Positions 1 through 13,455 of a DNA stretch of 64,000 bases are shown here, piece after piece. Each line of letters starts with the position of its first letter. The stretch's first letter is position 1. The notes under the pieces were generated by a model. That model made no database searches. It saw only the letters and a list, made by a program, of their open reading frames with translations, and was not told the origin of the DNA. This DNA comes from Eurosta solidaginis (Eukaryota; Arthropoda; Insecta; Diptera; Tephritidae), in assembly GCF_040869045.1 (NCBI RefSeq), contig NW_027136976.1:248001-312000 (forward strand), given 5' to 3'. The position numbers and the translations under genes are program-made.

Positions 1-556
1 GTTGAACAAAACGACTTACGTATTTTAAGCATGCTAACCTTTAGCCCGGTAAGCAAATTAAAAAAAAACGCAATATGTAGGCTACACGAGAACGGAGACC
101 TCGAGTAACCAAAACAAATGCGTTAAACAAATTCTTACACGTTATTTATCAATTTAACTCTAGAATTAAAGGATATACAACGAGAAACATCGTTTGACAA
201 CCTTTAAATAGTTTTAATAACTATCTCAAAAATTGTCGCTCTGATGCAAACAACTGATGAGTTATCTACATAAATTTGTTGACCAAAACAACTTACGTAT
301 TTTAAACATGCTAACCTTTAGCCCGGTAAGCAAATTAAAAAAAAAAACGCAATATGTAGGCTACACGAGAACGGAGACGTCGAGTAACCAAAACAAATGC
401 GTTAAACAAATTCGTACACGTTATTTATCAATTTAACTCTAGAATTAAAGGATGTACAACGAGAAACAACGTTTGACAACCTTTAAACAGTTTTAATAAC
501 TATCTCAAAAATTGTCGCTCTGATGCAAACAACTGATGAGTTATCTACTTAAATTT

Positions 557-834
557 GTTGAACAAAACGACTTACGTATTTTAAGCATGCTAACCTTTAG
601 CCCGGTAAGCAAATTAAAAAAAAAACGCAATATGTAGGCTACACGAGAACGGAGACGTCGAGTAACCAAAACAAATGCGTTAAACAAATTCGTACACGTT
701 ATTTATCAATTTAACTCTAGAATTAAAGGATATACAACGAGAAACAACGTTTGACAACCTTTAAACAGTTTTAATAACTATCTCCAAAATTGCCGCTCTG
801 ATGCAAACAACTGATGAGTTATCTACTTAAATTT
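557..834. repeat. Representative 278-bp satellite monomer
   Basis: This copy is close to the apparent consensus and serves as the reference. By order it holds: the palindrome AGCATGCT; the GC-rich word TTTAGCCCGGTAAGC; an A-run after AAATT; a CpG-dense stretch containing ACGAGAACGGAGACGTCGAG; two direct copies of AAACAAAT 13 bp apart (669-676 and 682-689); an imperfect 18-bp dyad around TCTAGA (710-727); the small potential hairpin AAACAACGTTT; and CTGATGAG near the end. Composition is 111 A, 75 T, 50 C and 42 G, with a clear A-over-T strand bias. There are 14 CpG, where about 7.6 would be expected from base content. The start point is arbitrary and is set to match the first base of the window. 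Confidence 0.95.
710..727. other. 18-bp imperfect dyad around TCTAGA, present in nearly every monomer
   Basis: TTTAACTCTAGAATTAAA reads the same on both strands except for one mismatched pair. It is given here for the reference monomer and is kept in almost all copies; rare changes occur, such as CTCTATAATTAAAG near 6560 and CTAGGATTAAAG near 52271. Dyads in satellites can bind dimeric proteins. No function is shown here. Confidence 0.55.
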
Positions 835-3800
835 GTTGAACAAAACGACTTACGTATTTTAAGCATGCTAACCTTTAGCCCGGTAAGCAAATTAAAAAAA
901 AAAACGCAATATGTAGGCTATACGAGAACGGAGACGTCGAGTAACCAAAACAAATACGTTAAACAAATTCGTACACGTTATTTATCAATTTAACTCTAGA
1001 ATTAAAGGATGTACAACGAGAAACAACGTTTGACAACCTTTAAACAATTTTAATAACTATCTCAAAAATTGTCGCTCTGATGCAAACAACTGATGAGTTA
1101 TCTACTTAAATTTGTTGAACAAAACGACTTACGTATTTTAAGCATGCTAACCTTTAGCCCGGTAAGCAAATTAAAAAAAAAAACGCAATATGTAGGCTAC
1201 ACGAGAACGGAGACGTCGAGTAACCAAAACAAATGCGTTAAACAAATTCGTACACGTTATTTATCAATTTAACTCTAGAATTAAAGGATGTACAACGAGA
1301 AACAACGTTTGACAACCTTTAAACAGTTTTAATAACTATCTCAAAAATTGTCGCTCTGATGCAAACAACTGATGAGTTATCTACTTAAATTTGTTGAACA
1401 AAACGACTTACGTATTTTAAGTATGCTAACCTTTAGCCCGGTAAGCAAATTAAAAAAAAAACGCAATATGTAGGCTACACGAGAACGGAGACGTCGAGTA
1501 ACCAAAACAAATGCGTTAAACAAATTCGTACACGTTATTTATCAATTTAACTCTAGAATTAAAGGATGTACAACGAGAAACAACGTTTGACAACCTTTAA
1601 ACAGTTTTGATAACTATCTCAAAAATTGTCGCTCTGATGCAAACAACTGATGAGTTATCTACTTAATTTTGTTGAACAAAACGACTTACGTATTTTAAGC
1701 ATGCTAACCTTTAGCCCGGTAAGCAAATTAAAAAAAAAACGCAATATGTAGGCTACACGAGAACGGAGACGTCGAGTAACCAAAACAAATGCGTTAGACA
1801 AATTCGTACACGTTATTTATCAATTTAACTCTAGAATTAAAGGATATACAACGAGAAGCAACGTTTGACAACCTTTAAACAGTTTTAATAACTATCTCAA
1901 AAATTGTCGCTCTGATGCAAACAACTGATGAGTTATCTACTTAAATTTGTTGAACAAAACGACTTACGTATTTTAAGCATGCTAACCTTTAGCCCGGTAA
2001 GCAAATTAAAAAAAAACGCAATATGTAGGCTACACGAGAACGGAGACCTCGAGTAACCAAAACAAATGCGTTAAACAAATTCTTACACGTTATTTATCAA
2101 TTTAACTCTAGAATTAAAGGATATACAACGAGAAACATCGTTTGACAACCTTTAAATAGTTTTAATAACTATCTCAAAAATTGTCGCTCTGATGCAAACA
2201 ACTGATGAGTTATCTACTTAAATTTGTTGAACAAAACGACTTACGTATTTTAAGTATGCTAACCTTTAGCCCGGTAAGCAAATTAAAAAAAAAAACGCAA
2301 TATGTAGGCTACACGAGAACGGAGACGTCGAGTAACCAAAACAAATGCGTTAAACAAATTCGTACACGTTATTTATCAATTTAACTCTAGAATTAAAGGA
2401 TGTACAACGAGAAACAACGTTTGACAACCTTTAAACAGTTTTAATAACTATCTCAAAAATTGTCGCTCTGATGCAAACAACGGATGAGTTATCTACTTAA
2501 ATTTGTTGAACAAAACGACTTACGTATTTTAAGCATGCTAACCTTTAGCCCGGTAAGCAAATTAAAAAAAAACGCAATATGTAGGGTACACGAGAACGGA
2601 GACGTCGAGTAACCAAAACAAATGCGTTAAACAAATTCGTACACGTTATTTATCAATTTAACTCTAGAATTAAAGGATATACAACGAGAAACAACGTTTG
2701 ACAACCTTTAAATAGTTTTAATAACTATCTCAAAAATTGTCGCTCTGATGCAAACAACTGATGAGTTATCTACTTAAATTTGTTGAACAAAACGACTTAC
2801 GTATTTTAAGCATGCCAACCTTTAGCCCGGTAAGCAAATTAAAAAAAAAAACGCAATATGTAGGCTACACGAGAACGGAGACGTCGAGTAACCAAAACAA
2901 ATGCGTTAAACAAATTCGTACACGTTATTTATCAATTTAACTCTAGAATTAAAGGATATACAACGAGAAACAACGTTTGACAACCTTTAAACAGTTTTAA
3001 TAACTATCTCAAAAATTGTCGCTCTGATGCAAACAACTGATGAGTTATCTACTTAAATTTGTTGAACAAAACGACTTACGTATTTTAAGCATGCTAACCT
3101 TTAGCCCGGTAAGCAAATTAAAAAAAAAACGCAATATGTAGGCTACACGAGAACGGAGACGTCGAGTAACCAAAACAAATGCGTTAAACAAATTCGTACA
3201 CGTTATTTATCAATTTAACTCTAGAATTAAAGGATATACAACGAGAAACAACGTTTGACAACCTTTAAACAGTTTTAATAACTATCTCAAAAATTGTCGC
3301 TCTGATGCAAACAACTGATGAGTTATCTACTTAAATTTGTTGAACAAAACGACTTACGTATTTTAAGCATGCTAACCTTTAGCCCGGTTAGCAAATTAAA
3401 AAAAAACGCAATATGTAGGCTACACGAGAACGGAGACGTCGAGTAACCAAAACAAATGCGTTAAACAAATTCGTACACGTTATTTATCAATTTAACTCTA
3501 GAATTAAAGGATGTACAACGAGAAACAACGTTTGACAACCTTTAAACAGTTTTAATAACTATCTCAAAAATTGTCGCTCTAATGCAAACAACTGATGAGT
3601 TATCTACTTAAATTTGTTGAACAAAACGACTTACGTATTTTAAGCATGCTAGCCTTTAGCCCGGTAAGCAAATTAAAAAAAAAACGCAATATGTAGGCTA
3701 CACGAGAACGGAGACGTCGAGTAACCAAAACAAATGCGTTAAACAAATTCGTACACGTTATTTATCAATTTAACTCTAGAATTAAAGGATATACAACGAG

Positions 3801-6800
3801 AAACAACGTTTGACAACCTTTAAACAGTTTTAATAACTATCTCAAAAATTGTCGCTCTGATGCAAACAACTGATGAGTTATCTACTTAAATTTGTTAAAC
3901 AAAACGACTTACGTATTTTAAGCATGCTAACCTTTAGCCCGGTAAGCAAATTAAAAAAAAAACGCAATATGTAGGCTACACGAGAACGGAGACGTCGAGT
4001 AACCAAAACAAATGCGTTAAACAAATTCGTACACGTTATTTATCAATTTAACTCTAGAATTAAAGGATGTACAACGAGAAACAACGTTTGACAACCTTTA
4101 AACAGTTTTAATAACTATCTCAAAAATTGTCGCTCTGATGCAAACAACTGATGAGTTATCTACTTAAATTTGTTGAACAAAACGACTTACGTATTTTAAG
4201 CATGCAAACCTTTAGCCCGGTAAGCAAATTAAAAAAAAAACGCAATATGTAGGCTACACGAGAACGGAGACGTCGAGTAACCAAAACAAATGCGTTAAAC
4301 AAATTCGTACACGTTATTTATCAATTTAACTCTAGAATTAAAGGATATACAACGAGAAACAACGTTTGACAACCTTTAAACAGTTTTAATAACTATCTCA
4401 AAAATTGTCGCTCTGATGCAAACAACTGATGAGTTATCTACTTAAATTTGTTGAACAAAACGACTTACGTATTTTAAGCATGCTAACCTTTAGCCCGGTA
4501 AGCAAATTAAAAAAAAAACGCAATATGTAGGCTACACGAGAACGGAGACGTCGAGTAACCAAAACAAATGCGTTAAACAAATTCGTACACGTTATTTATC
4601 AATTTAACTCTAGAATTAAAGGATGTACAACGAGAAACAACGTTTGACAACCTTTAAACAGTTTTAATAACTATCTCAAAAATTGTCGCTCTGATGCAAA
4701 CAACTGATGAGTTATCTACTTAAATTTGTTGAACAAAACGACTTACGTATTTTAAGCATGCTAACCTTTAGCCCGGTAAGCAAATTAAAAAAAAAAACGC
4801 AATATGTAGGCTACACGAGAACGGAGACGTCGAGTAACCAAAACAAATGCGTTAAACAAATTCGTACACGTTATTTATCAATTTAACTCTAGAATTAAAG
4901 GATATACAACGAGAAACAACGTTTGACAACCTTTAAACAGTTTTAATAACTATCTCAAAAATTGTCGCTCTGATGCAAACAACTGATGAGTTATCTACTT
5001 AAATTTGTTGAACAAAACGACTTACGTATTTTAAGCATGCTAACCTTTAGCCCGGTAAGCAAATTAAAAAAAAAAACGCAATATGTAGGCTACACGAGAA
5101 CGGAGACGTCGAGTAACCAAAACAAATGCGTTCAACAAATTCGTACACGTTATTTATCAATTTAAATCTAGAATTAAAGGATGTACAACGGGAAACAACG
5201 TTTGACAACCTTTAAACAGTTTTAATAACTATCTCAAAAATTGTCGCTCTGATGCAAACAACTGATGAGTTATCTACTTAAATTTGTTGAAAAAAACGAC
5301 TTACGTATTTTAAGCATGCTAACCTTTAGCCCGGTAAGCAAATTAAAAAAAAAACGCAATATGTAGGCTACACGAGAACGGAGACGTCGAGTAACCAAAA
5401 CAAATGCGTTAAACAAATTCGTACACGTTATTTATCAATTTAACTCTAGAATTAAAGGATGTACAACGAGAAACAACGTTTGACAACCTTTAAACAGTTT
5501 TAATAACTATCTCAAAAATTGTCGCTCTGATGCAAACAACTGATGAGTTATCTACTTAAATTTGTTGAACAAAACGACTTACGTATTTTAAGCATGCTAA
5601 CCTTTAGCCCGGTAAGCAAATTAAAAAAAAAAACGCAATATGTAGGCTACACGAGAACGGAGACGTCGAGTAACCAAAACAAATGCGTTAAACAAATTCG
5701 TACACGTTATTTATCAATTTAACTCTAGAATTAAAGGATATACAACGAGAAACATCGCTTGACAACCTTTAAACAGTTTTAATAACTATCTCAAAAATTG
5801 TCGCTCTGATGCAAACAACTGGTGAGTTATCTACTTAAATTTGTTAAACAAAACGACTTACGTATTTTAAGCATGCTAACTTTTAGCCCGGTAAGCAAAT
5901 TAAAAAAAAAACGCAATATGTAGGCTACACGAGAACGGAGACGTCGAGTAACCAAAACAAATGCGTTAAAAAAATTCGTACACGTTATTTATCAATTTAA
6001 CTCTAGAATTAAAGGATATACAACGAGAAACATCATTTGACAACCTTTAAACAGTTTTAATAACTATCTCAAAAATTGTCGCTCTGATGCAAACAACTGA
6101 TGAGTTATCTACTTAAATTTGTTGAACAAAACGACTTACGTATTTTAAGCATGCTAACATTTAGCCCGGTAAGCAAATTAAAAAAAAAACGCAATATGTA
6201 GGCTACACGAGAACGGAGACGTCGAGTAACCAAAAAAAATGCGTTAAACAAATTCGTACACGTTATTTATCAATTTAACTCTAGAATTAAAGGATATACA
6301 ACGAGAAACAACGTTTGACAACCTTTAAACAGTTTTAATAACTATCTCAAAAATTGTCGCTCTGATGCAAACAACTGATGAGTTATCTACTTAAATTTGT
6401 TGAACAAAACGACTTACGTATTTTAAGCATGCTAACCTTTAGCCCGGTAAGCAAATTAAAAAAAAAAAACGCAATATGTAGGCTACACGAGAACGGAGAC
6501 GTCGAGTAACCAAAACAAATGCGTTAAACAAATTCGTACACGTTATTTATCAATTTAACTCTATAATTAAAGAATGTACAACGAGAAACAACGTTTGACA
6601 ACCTTTAAACAGTTTTAATAACTATCTCAAAAATTGTCGCTCTGATGCAAACAACTGATGAGTTATCTACTTAAATTTGTTAAACAAAAAGACTTACGTA
6701 TTTTGAGCATGCTAACCTTTAGCCCGGTAAGCAAATTAAAAAAAAAACGCAATATGTAGGCTACACGAGAACGGAGACGTCGAGTAACCAAAACAAATGC

Positions 6801-8343
6801 GTTAAACAAATTCGTACACGTTATTTATAAATTTAACTCTAGAATTAAAGGATGTACAACGAGAAACAACGTTTGACAACCTTTAAACAGTTTTAATAAC
6901 TATCTCAAAATTGTCGCTCTGATGCAAACAACTGATGAGTTATCTACTTAAATTTGTTGAACAAAACGACTTACGTATTTTGAGCATGCTAACCTTTAGC
7001 CCGGTAAGCAAATTAAAAAAAAACGCAATATGTAGGCTACACGAGAACGGAGACGTCGAGTAACCAAAACAAATGCGTTAAACAAATTCGTACACGTTAT
7101 TTATAAATTTAACTCTAGAATTAAAGGATGTACAACGAGAAACAACGTTTGACAACCATTAAACAGTTTTAAGAACAATCTCAAAAATTCTCGCTCTGAT
7201 GAAAACAACTGATGAGTTATCTACTTAAATTTGTTGAACAAAACGACTTACGTATTTTAAGCATGCTAACCTTTAGCCCGGTAAGCAAATTAAAAAAAAA
7301 ACGCAATATGTAGGCTACACGAGAACGGAGACGTCGAGTAACCAAAACAAATGCGTTAAACAAATTCGTACACGTTATTTATCAATTTAACTCTAGAATT
7401 AAAGGATGTACAACGAGAAACAACGTTTGACAACCTTTAAACAGTTTTAATAACTATCTCAAAAATTGTCGCTCTGATGCAAACAACTGATGAGTTATCT
7501 ACTTAAATTTGTTGAACAAAACGACTTACGTATTTTAAGCATGCTAACCTTTAGCCCGGTAAGCAAATTAAAAAAAAAACGCAATATGTAGGCTACACGA
7601 GAACGGAGACGTCGAGTAACCAAAACAAATGCGTTAAACAAATTCGTACACGTTATTTATCAATTTAACTCCAGAATTAAAGGATGTACAACGAGAAACA
7701 ACGTTTGACAACCTTTAAACAGTTTTAATAACTATCTCAAAAATTGTCGCTCTGATGCAAACAAGTGATGAGTTATCTACTTAAATTTGTTGAACAAAAC
7801 GACTTACGTATTTTAAGCATGCTAACCTTTAGCCCGGTAAGCAAATTAAAAAAAAACGCAATATGTAGGCTACACGAGAACGGAGACGTCGAGTAACCAA
7901 AACAAATGCGTTAAACAAATTCGTACACGTTATTTATCAATTTAACTCTAGAATTAAAGGATGTACAACGAGAAACAACGTTTGACAACATTTAAACAGT
8001 TTTAATAACTATCTCAAAAATTGTCGCTCTGATGCAAACAACTGATGAGTTATCTGCTTAAATTTGTTGAACAAAACGACTTACGTATTTTAAGCATGCT
8101 AACCTTTAGCCCGGTAAGCAAATTAAAAAAAAAACGCAATATGTAGGCTACACGAGAACGGACACGTCGAGTAACCAAAACAAATGCGTTAAACAAATTC
8201 GTACACGTTATTTATCAATTTAACTCTAGAATTGAAGGATATACAACGAGAAACATCGTTTGACAACCTTTAAATAGTTTTAATAACTATCTCAAAAATT
8301 GTCGCTCTGATGCAAACAACTGATGAGTTATCTACTTAGATTT

Positions 8344-8813
8344 GTTGAACAAAACGACTTACGTATTTTAAGCATGCTAACCTTTAGCCCGGTAAGCAAT
8401 TAAAAAAAAAAACGCAATATGTAGGCTACACGAGAACGGAGACGTCGAGTAACCAAAACAAATGCGTCAAACAAATTCGTACACGTTATTTATCAATTTA
8501 ACTCTAGAATTAAAGGATGTACAACGAGAAACAACGTTTGACAACCTTTAAACAGTTTTAATAACTATCTCAAAAATTGCCCGGTAAGCAAATTAAAAAA
8601 AAAACGCAATATGTAGGCTACACGAGAACGGAGACGTCGAGTAACCAAAACAAATGCGTTAAACAAATTCGTACACGTTATTTATCAATTTAACTCTAGA
8701 ATTAAAGGATGTACATCGAGAAACAACGTTTGACAACCTTTAAACAGTTTTAATAACTATCTCAAAAATTGTCGCTCTGATGCAAACAACTGATGTGTTA
8801 TCTACTTAAATTT
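8344..8813. repeat. 470-bp compound unit: monomer fused to an 86-bp-deleted monomer
   Basis: Successive GTTGAAC landmarks are 470 bp apart instead of 278 or 556. At 8578-8580, CAAAAATTG runs straight into CCCGGTAAGC. The normal 86 bases, from TCGCTCTGATGC to ACCTTTAG, are missing, including the monomer start. The distance between GGTAAGC words across the junction is 192 bp. The missing piece is a clean internal deletion with a one-base ambiguity (G) at the junction. Confidence 0.93.
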
Positions 8814-9283
8814 GTTGAACAAAACGACTTACGTATTTTGAGCATGCTAACCTTTAGCCCGGTAAGCAAATTAAAAAAAAAACGCAATATGTAGGCTAAA
8901 CGAGAACGGAGACGTCGAGTAACCAAAACAAATGCGTTAAACAAATTCGTACACGTTATTTATTAATTTAACTCTAGAATTAAAGGATGTACAACGAGAA
9001 ACAACGTTTGACAACCTTTAAACAGTTTTAATAAATATCTCAAAAATTGCCCGGTAAGCAAATTAAAAAAAAAACGCAATATGTAGGCTACACGAGAACG
9101 GAGACGTCGAGTAACCAAAACAAATGCGTTAAACAAATTCGTACACGTTATTTATCAATTTAACTCTAGAATTAAAGGATGTACAACGAGAAACAGCGTT
9201 TGACAACCTTTAAACAGTTTTAATAACTATCTCAAAAATTGTCGCTCTGATGCAAACAACTGATGAGTTATCTACTTAAATTT
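8814..9283. repeat. Second 470-bp compound unit with the same deletion junction
   Basis: The same CAAAAATTG to CCCGGTAAGC junction occurs at 9048-9050, again 192 bp after the previous GGTAAGC, giving a second 470-bp unit directly after the first. The copy differs from its neighbour at several bases (for example ATTTTGAGCATG, GGCTAAACGAG and AATAAATATC), so it is not an exact duplicate. The deletion most likely arose once and spread as a two-monomer unit. Confidence 0.93.
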
Positions 9284-12200
9284 GTTGAACAAAACGACTT
9301 ACGTATTTTAAGCATGCTAACCTTTATCCCGGTAAGCAAATTAAAAAAAAAACGCAATATGTAGGCTAAACGAGAACGGAGACGTCGAGTAACCAAAACA
9401 AATGCGTTAAACAAATTCGTACACGTTATTTATCAATTTAACTCTAGAATTAAAGGATGTACAACGAGAAACAACGTTTGACAACCTTTAAACAGTTTTA
9501 ATAACTATCTCAAAAATTGTCGCTCTGATGCAAACAACTGATGAGTTATCTACTTAAATTTGTTGAACAAAACGACTTACGTATTTTAAGCATGCTAACC
9601 TTTAGCCCGGTAAGCAAATTAAAAAAAAACGCAATATGTAGGCTACACGAGAACGGAGACGTCGAGTAACCAAAACAAATGCGTTAAACAAATTCGTACA
9701 CGTTATTTATCAATTTAACTCTAGAATTAAAGGATGTACAACGAGAAACAACGTTTGACAACCTTTAAACAGTTTTAATAACTATCTCAAAAATTGTCGC
9801 TCTGATGCAAACAACTGATGAGTTATCTACTTAAATTTGTTGAACAAAACGACTTACGTATTTTAAGCATGCTAACCTTTAGCCCGGTAAGCAAATTAAA
9901 AAAAAAAACGCAATATGTAGGCTACACGAGAATGGAGACGTCGAGTAACCAAAACAAATGCGTTAAACAAATTCGTACACGTTATTTATCAATTTAACTC
10001 TAGAATTAAAGGATATACAACGAGAAACATCGTTTGACAACCTTTAAATAGTTTTAATAACTATCTCAAAAATTGTCGCTCTGATGCAAACAACTGATGA
10101 GTTATCTACTTAAATTTGTTGAACAAAACGACTTACGTATTTTAAGCATGCTAACCTTTAGCCCGGTAAGCAAATTAAAAAAAAACGCAATATGTAGGCT
10201 ACACGAGAACGGAGACGTCGAGTAACCAAAACAAATGCGTTAAACAAATTCGTACACGTTATTTATCAATTTAACTCTAGAATTAAAGGATATACAACGA
10301 GAAACATCGTTTGACAACCTTTAAACAGTTTTAATAACTATCTCAAAAATTGTCGCTCTGATGCAAACAACTGATGAGTTATCTACTTAAATTTGTTGAA
10401 CAAAACGACTTACGTATTTTAAGCATGCTAACCTTTAGCCCGGTAAGCAAATTAAAAAAAAAAACGCAATATGTAGGCTACACGAGAACGGAGACGTCGA
10501 GTAACCAAAACAAATGCGTTAAACAAATTCGTACACGTTATTTATCAATTTAACTCTAGAATTAAAGGATGTACAACGAGAAACAACGTTTGACAACCTT
10601 TAAACAGTTTTAATAACTATCTCAAAAATTGTCGCTCTGATGCAAACAACTGATGAGTTATCTACTTAAATTTGTTGAACAAAACGACTTACGTATTTTA
10701 AGCATGCTAACCTTTAGCCCGGTAAGCAAATTAAAAAAAAAACGCAATATGTAGGCTACACGAGAACGGAGACGTCGAGTAACCAAAACAAATGCGTTAA
10801 ACAAATTCGTACACGTTATTTATCAATTTAACTCTAGAATTAAAGGATGTACAACGAGAAACAACGTTTGACAACCTTTAAACAGTTTTAATAACTATCT
10901 CAAAAATTGTCGCTCTGATGCAAACAACTGATGAGTTATCTACTTAAATTTGTTGAACAAAACGACTTACGTATTTTAAGCATGCTAACCTTTAGCCCGG
11001 TAAGCAAATTAAAAAAAAAAACGCAATATGTAGGCTACACGAGAACGGAGACGTCGAGTAACCAAAACAAATGCGTTAAACAAATTCGTACACGTTATTT
11101 ATCAATTTAACTCTAGAATTAAAGGATGTACAACGAAAAACAACGTTTGACAACCTTTAAACAGTTTTAATAACTATCTCAAAAATTGTCGCTCTGATGC
11201 AAACAACTGATGAGTTATCTACTTAAATTTGTTGAACAAAACGACTTACGTATTTTAAGCATGCTAACCTTTAGCCCGGTAAGCAAATTAAAAAAAAAAA
11301 CGCAATATGTAGGCTACACGAGAACGGAGACGTCGAGTAACCAAAACAAATGCGTTAAACAAATTCGTACACGTTATTTATCAATTTAACTCTAGAATTA
11401 AAGGATATACAACGAGAAATATCGTTTGACAACCTTTAAACAGTTTTAATAACTATCTCAAAAATTGTCGCTCTGATGCAAACAACTGATGAGTTATCTA
11501 CTTAAATTTATTGAACAAAACGACTTACATATTTTAAGCATGCTAACCTTTAGCCCGGTAAGCAAATTAAAAAAAAACGCAATATGTAGGCTACACGAGA
11601 ACGGAGACGTCGAGTAACCAAAACAAATGCGTTAAACAAATTCGTACACGTTATTTATCAATTTAACTCTAGAATTAAAGGATATACAACGAGAAACATC
11701 GTTTGACAACCTTTAAATAGTTTTAATAACTATCTCAAAAATTGTCGCTCTGATGCAATCAACTGATGAGTTATCTACTTAAATTTGTTGAACAAAACGA
11801 CTTACGTATTTTAAGCATGCTAACCTTTAGCCCGGTAAGCAAATTAAAAAAAAACGCAATATGTAGGCTACACGAGAACGGAGACGTCGAGTAACCAAAA
11901 CAAATGCGTTAAACAAATTCGTACACGTTATCTATCAATTTAACTCTAGAATTAAAGGATGTACAACGAGAAACAACGTTTGACAACCTTTAAACAGTTT
12001 TAATAACTATCTCAAAAATTGTCGCTCTGATGCAAACAACTGATGAGTTATCTACTTAAATTTGTTGAACAAAACGACTTACGTATTTTAAGCATGCTAA
12101 CCTTTAGCCCGGTAAGCAAATTAAAAAAAAAACGCAATATGTAGGCTACACGAGAACGGAGACGTCGAGTAACAAAAACAAATGCGTTAAACAAATTCGT

Positions 12201-13455
12201 ACACATTATTTATCAATTTAACTCTAGAATTAAGGGATATACAACGAGAAACATCGTTTGACAACCTTTAAATAGTTTTAATAACTATCTCAAAAATTGT
12301 CGCTCTGATGCAAACAACTGATGAGTTATCTACTTAAATTTGTTGAACAAAACGACTTACGTATTTTAAGCATGCTAACCTTTAGCCCGGTAGGCAAATT
12401 AAAAAAAAAACGCAATATGTAGGCTACACGAGAACGGAGACGTCGAGTAACCAAAACAAATGCGTTAAACAAATTCGTACACGTTATTTATCAATTTAAC
12501 TCTAGAATTAAAGGATGTACAACGAGAAACAACGTTTGACAACCTTTAAACAGTTTTAATAACTATCTCAAAAATTGTCGCTCTGATGCAAACAACTGAT
12601 GAGTTATCTACTTAAATTTGTTGAACAAAACGACTTACGTATTTTAAGCATGCTAACCTTTAGCCCGGTAGGCAAATTAAAAAAAAAACGCAATATGTAG
12701 GCTACACGAGAACGGAGACGTCGAGTAACCAAAACAAATGCGTTAAACAAATTCGTACACGTTATTTATCAATTTAACTCTAGAATTAAAGGATGTACAA
12801 CGAGAAACAACGTTTGACAACCTTTAAACAGTTTTAATAACTATCTCAAAAATTGTCGCTCTGATGCAAACAACTGATGAGTTATCTACTTAAATTTATT
12901 GAACAAAACGACTTACGTATTTTAAGCATGCTAACCTTTAGCCCGGTAAGCAAATTAAAAAAAAAAACGCAATATGTAGGCTACACGAGAACGGAGACGT
13001 CGAGTAACCAAAACAAATGCGTTAAACAAATTCGTACACGTTATTTATCAATTTAACTCTAGAATTAAAGGATGTACAACGAGAAACAACGTTTGACAAC
13101 CTTTAAACAGTTTTAATAACTATCTCAAAAATTGTCGCTCTGATGCAAACAACTGATGAGTTATCTGCTTAAATTTGTTGAACAAAACGACTTACGTATT
13201 TTAAGCATGCTAACCTTTAGCCCGGTAAGCAAATTAAAAAAAAAAACGCAATATGTAGGCTACACGAGAACGGAGACGTCGAGTAACCAAAACAAATGCG
13301 TTAAACAAATTCGTACACGTTATATATCAATTTAACTCTAGAATTAAAGGATATACAACGAGAAACATCGTTTGACAATCTTTAAACAGTTTTAATAACT
13401 ACCTCAAAAATTTTCGCTCTGATGCAAACAACTGATGAGTTATCTACTTAAATTT

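Larger units (their letters stand above)
1..13455. repeat. Left array segment, monomers without clear higher-order period
   Basis: About 48 monomers in which private variants are mostly scattered. I saw no long block repeated at a fixed multi-monomer distance here. Local sharing does occur. The monomers at 1-277 and 1949-2225 both carry GACCTCGAG and ATTCTTACACG and differ at one base, seven monomers apart. Neighbouring monomers near 12390 and 12669 both read GTAGGCAAATT. The 8344-9283 unit within this segment is described separately. I see no gene or other element in the segment. Confidence 0.85.

Noticed and set aside
791..822. C/D-box snoRNA-like motifs (CTGATG and CTGATGAG close together)
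   Set aside because: The C box does not fit RTGATGA, no terminal stem is seen, and the two words are only about 15 bp apart.
557..834. CENP-B box in the monomer
   Set aside because: The closest words (ATTCGTACACG and the CCCGG of TAGCCCGGTAAGC) do not fit the spacing and CGGG part of the known box on either strand.
808..860. Hammerhead ribozyme, suggested by CTGATGAG in each monomer
   Set aside because: Several animal satellites carry hammerheads, so I looked. No stem II leading to CGAAA follows CTGATGAG; the next GAA is in GTTGAACAAAAC without pairing. The GAGAAAC elsewhere is over 200 bp away in the needed order. The minus strand lacks the core.
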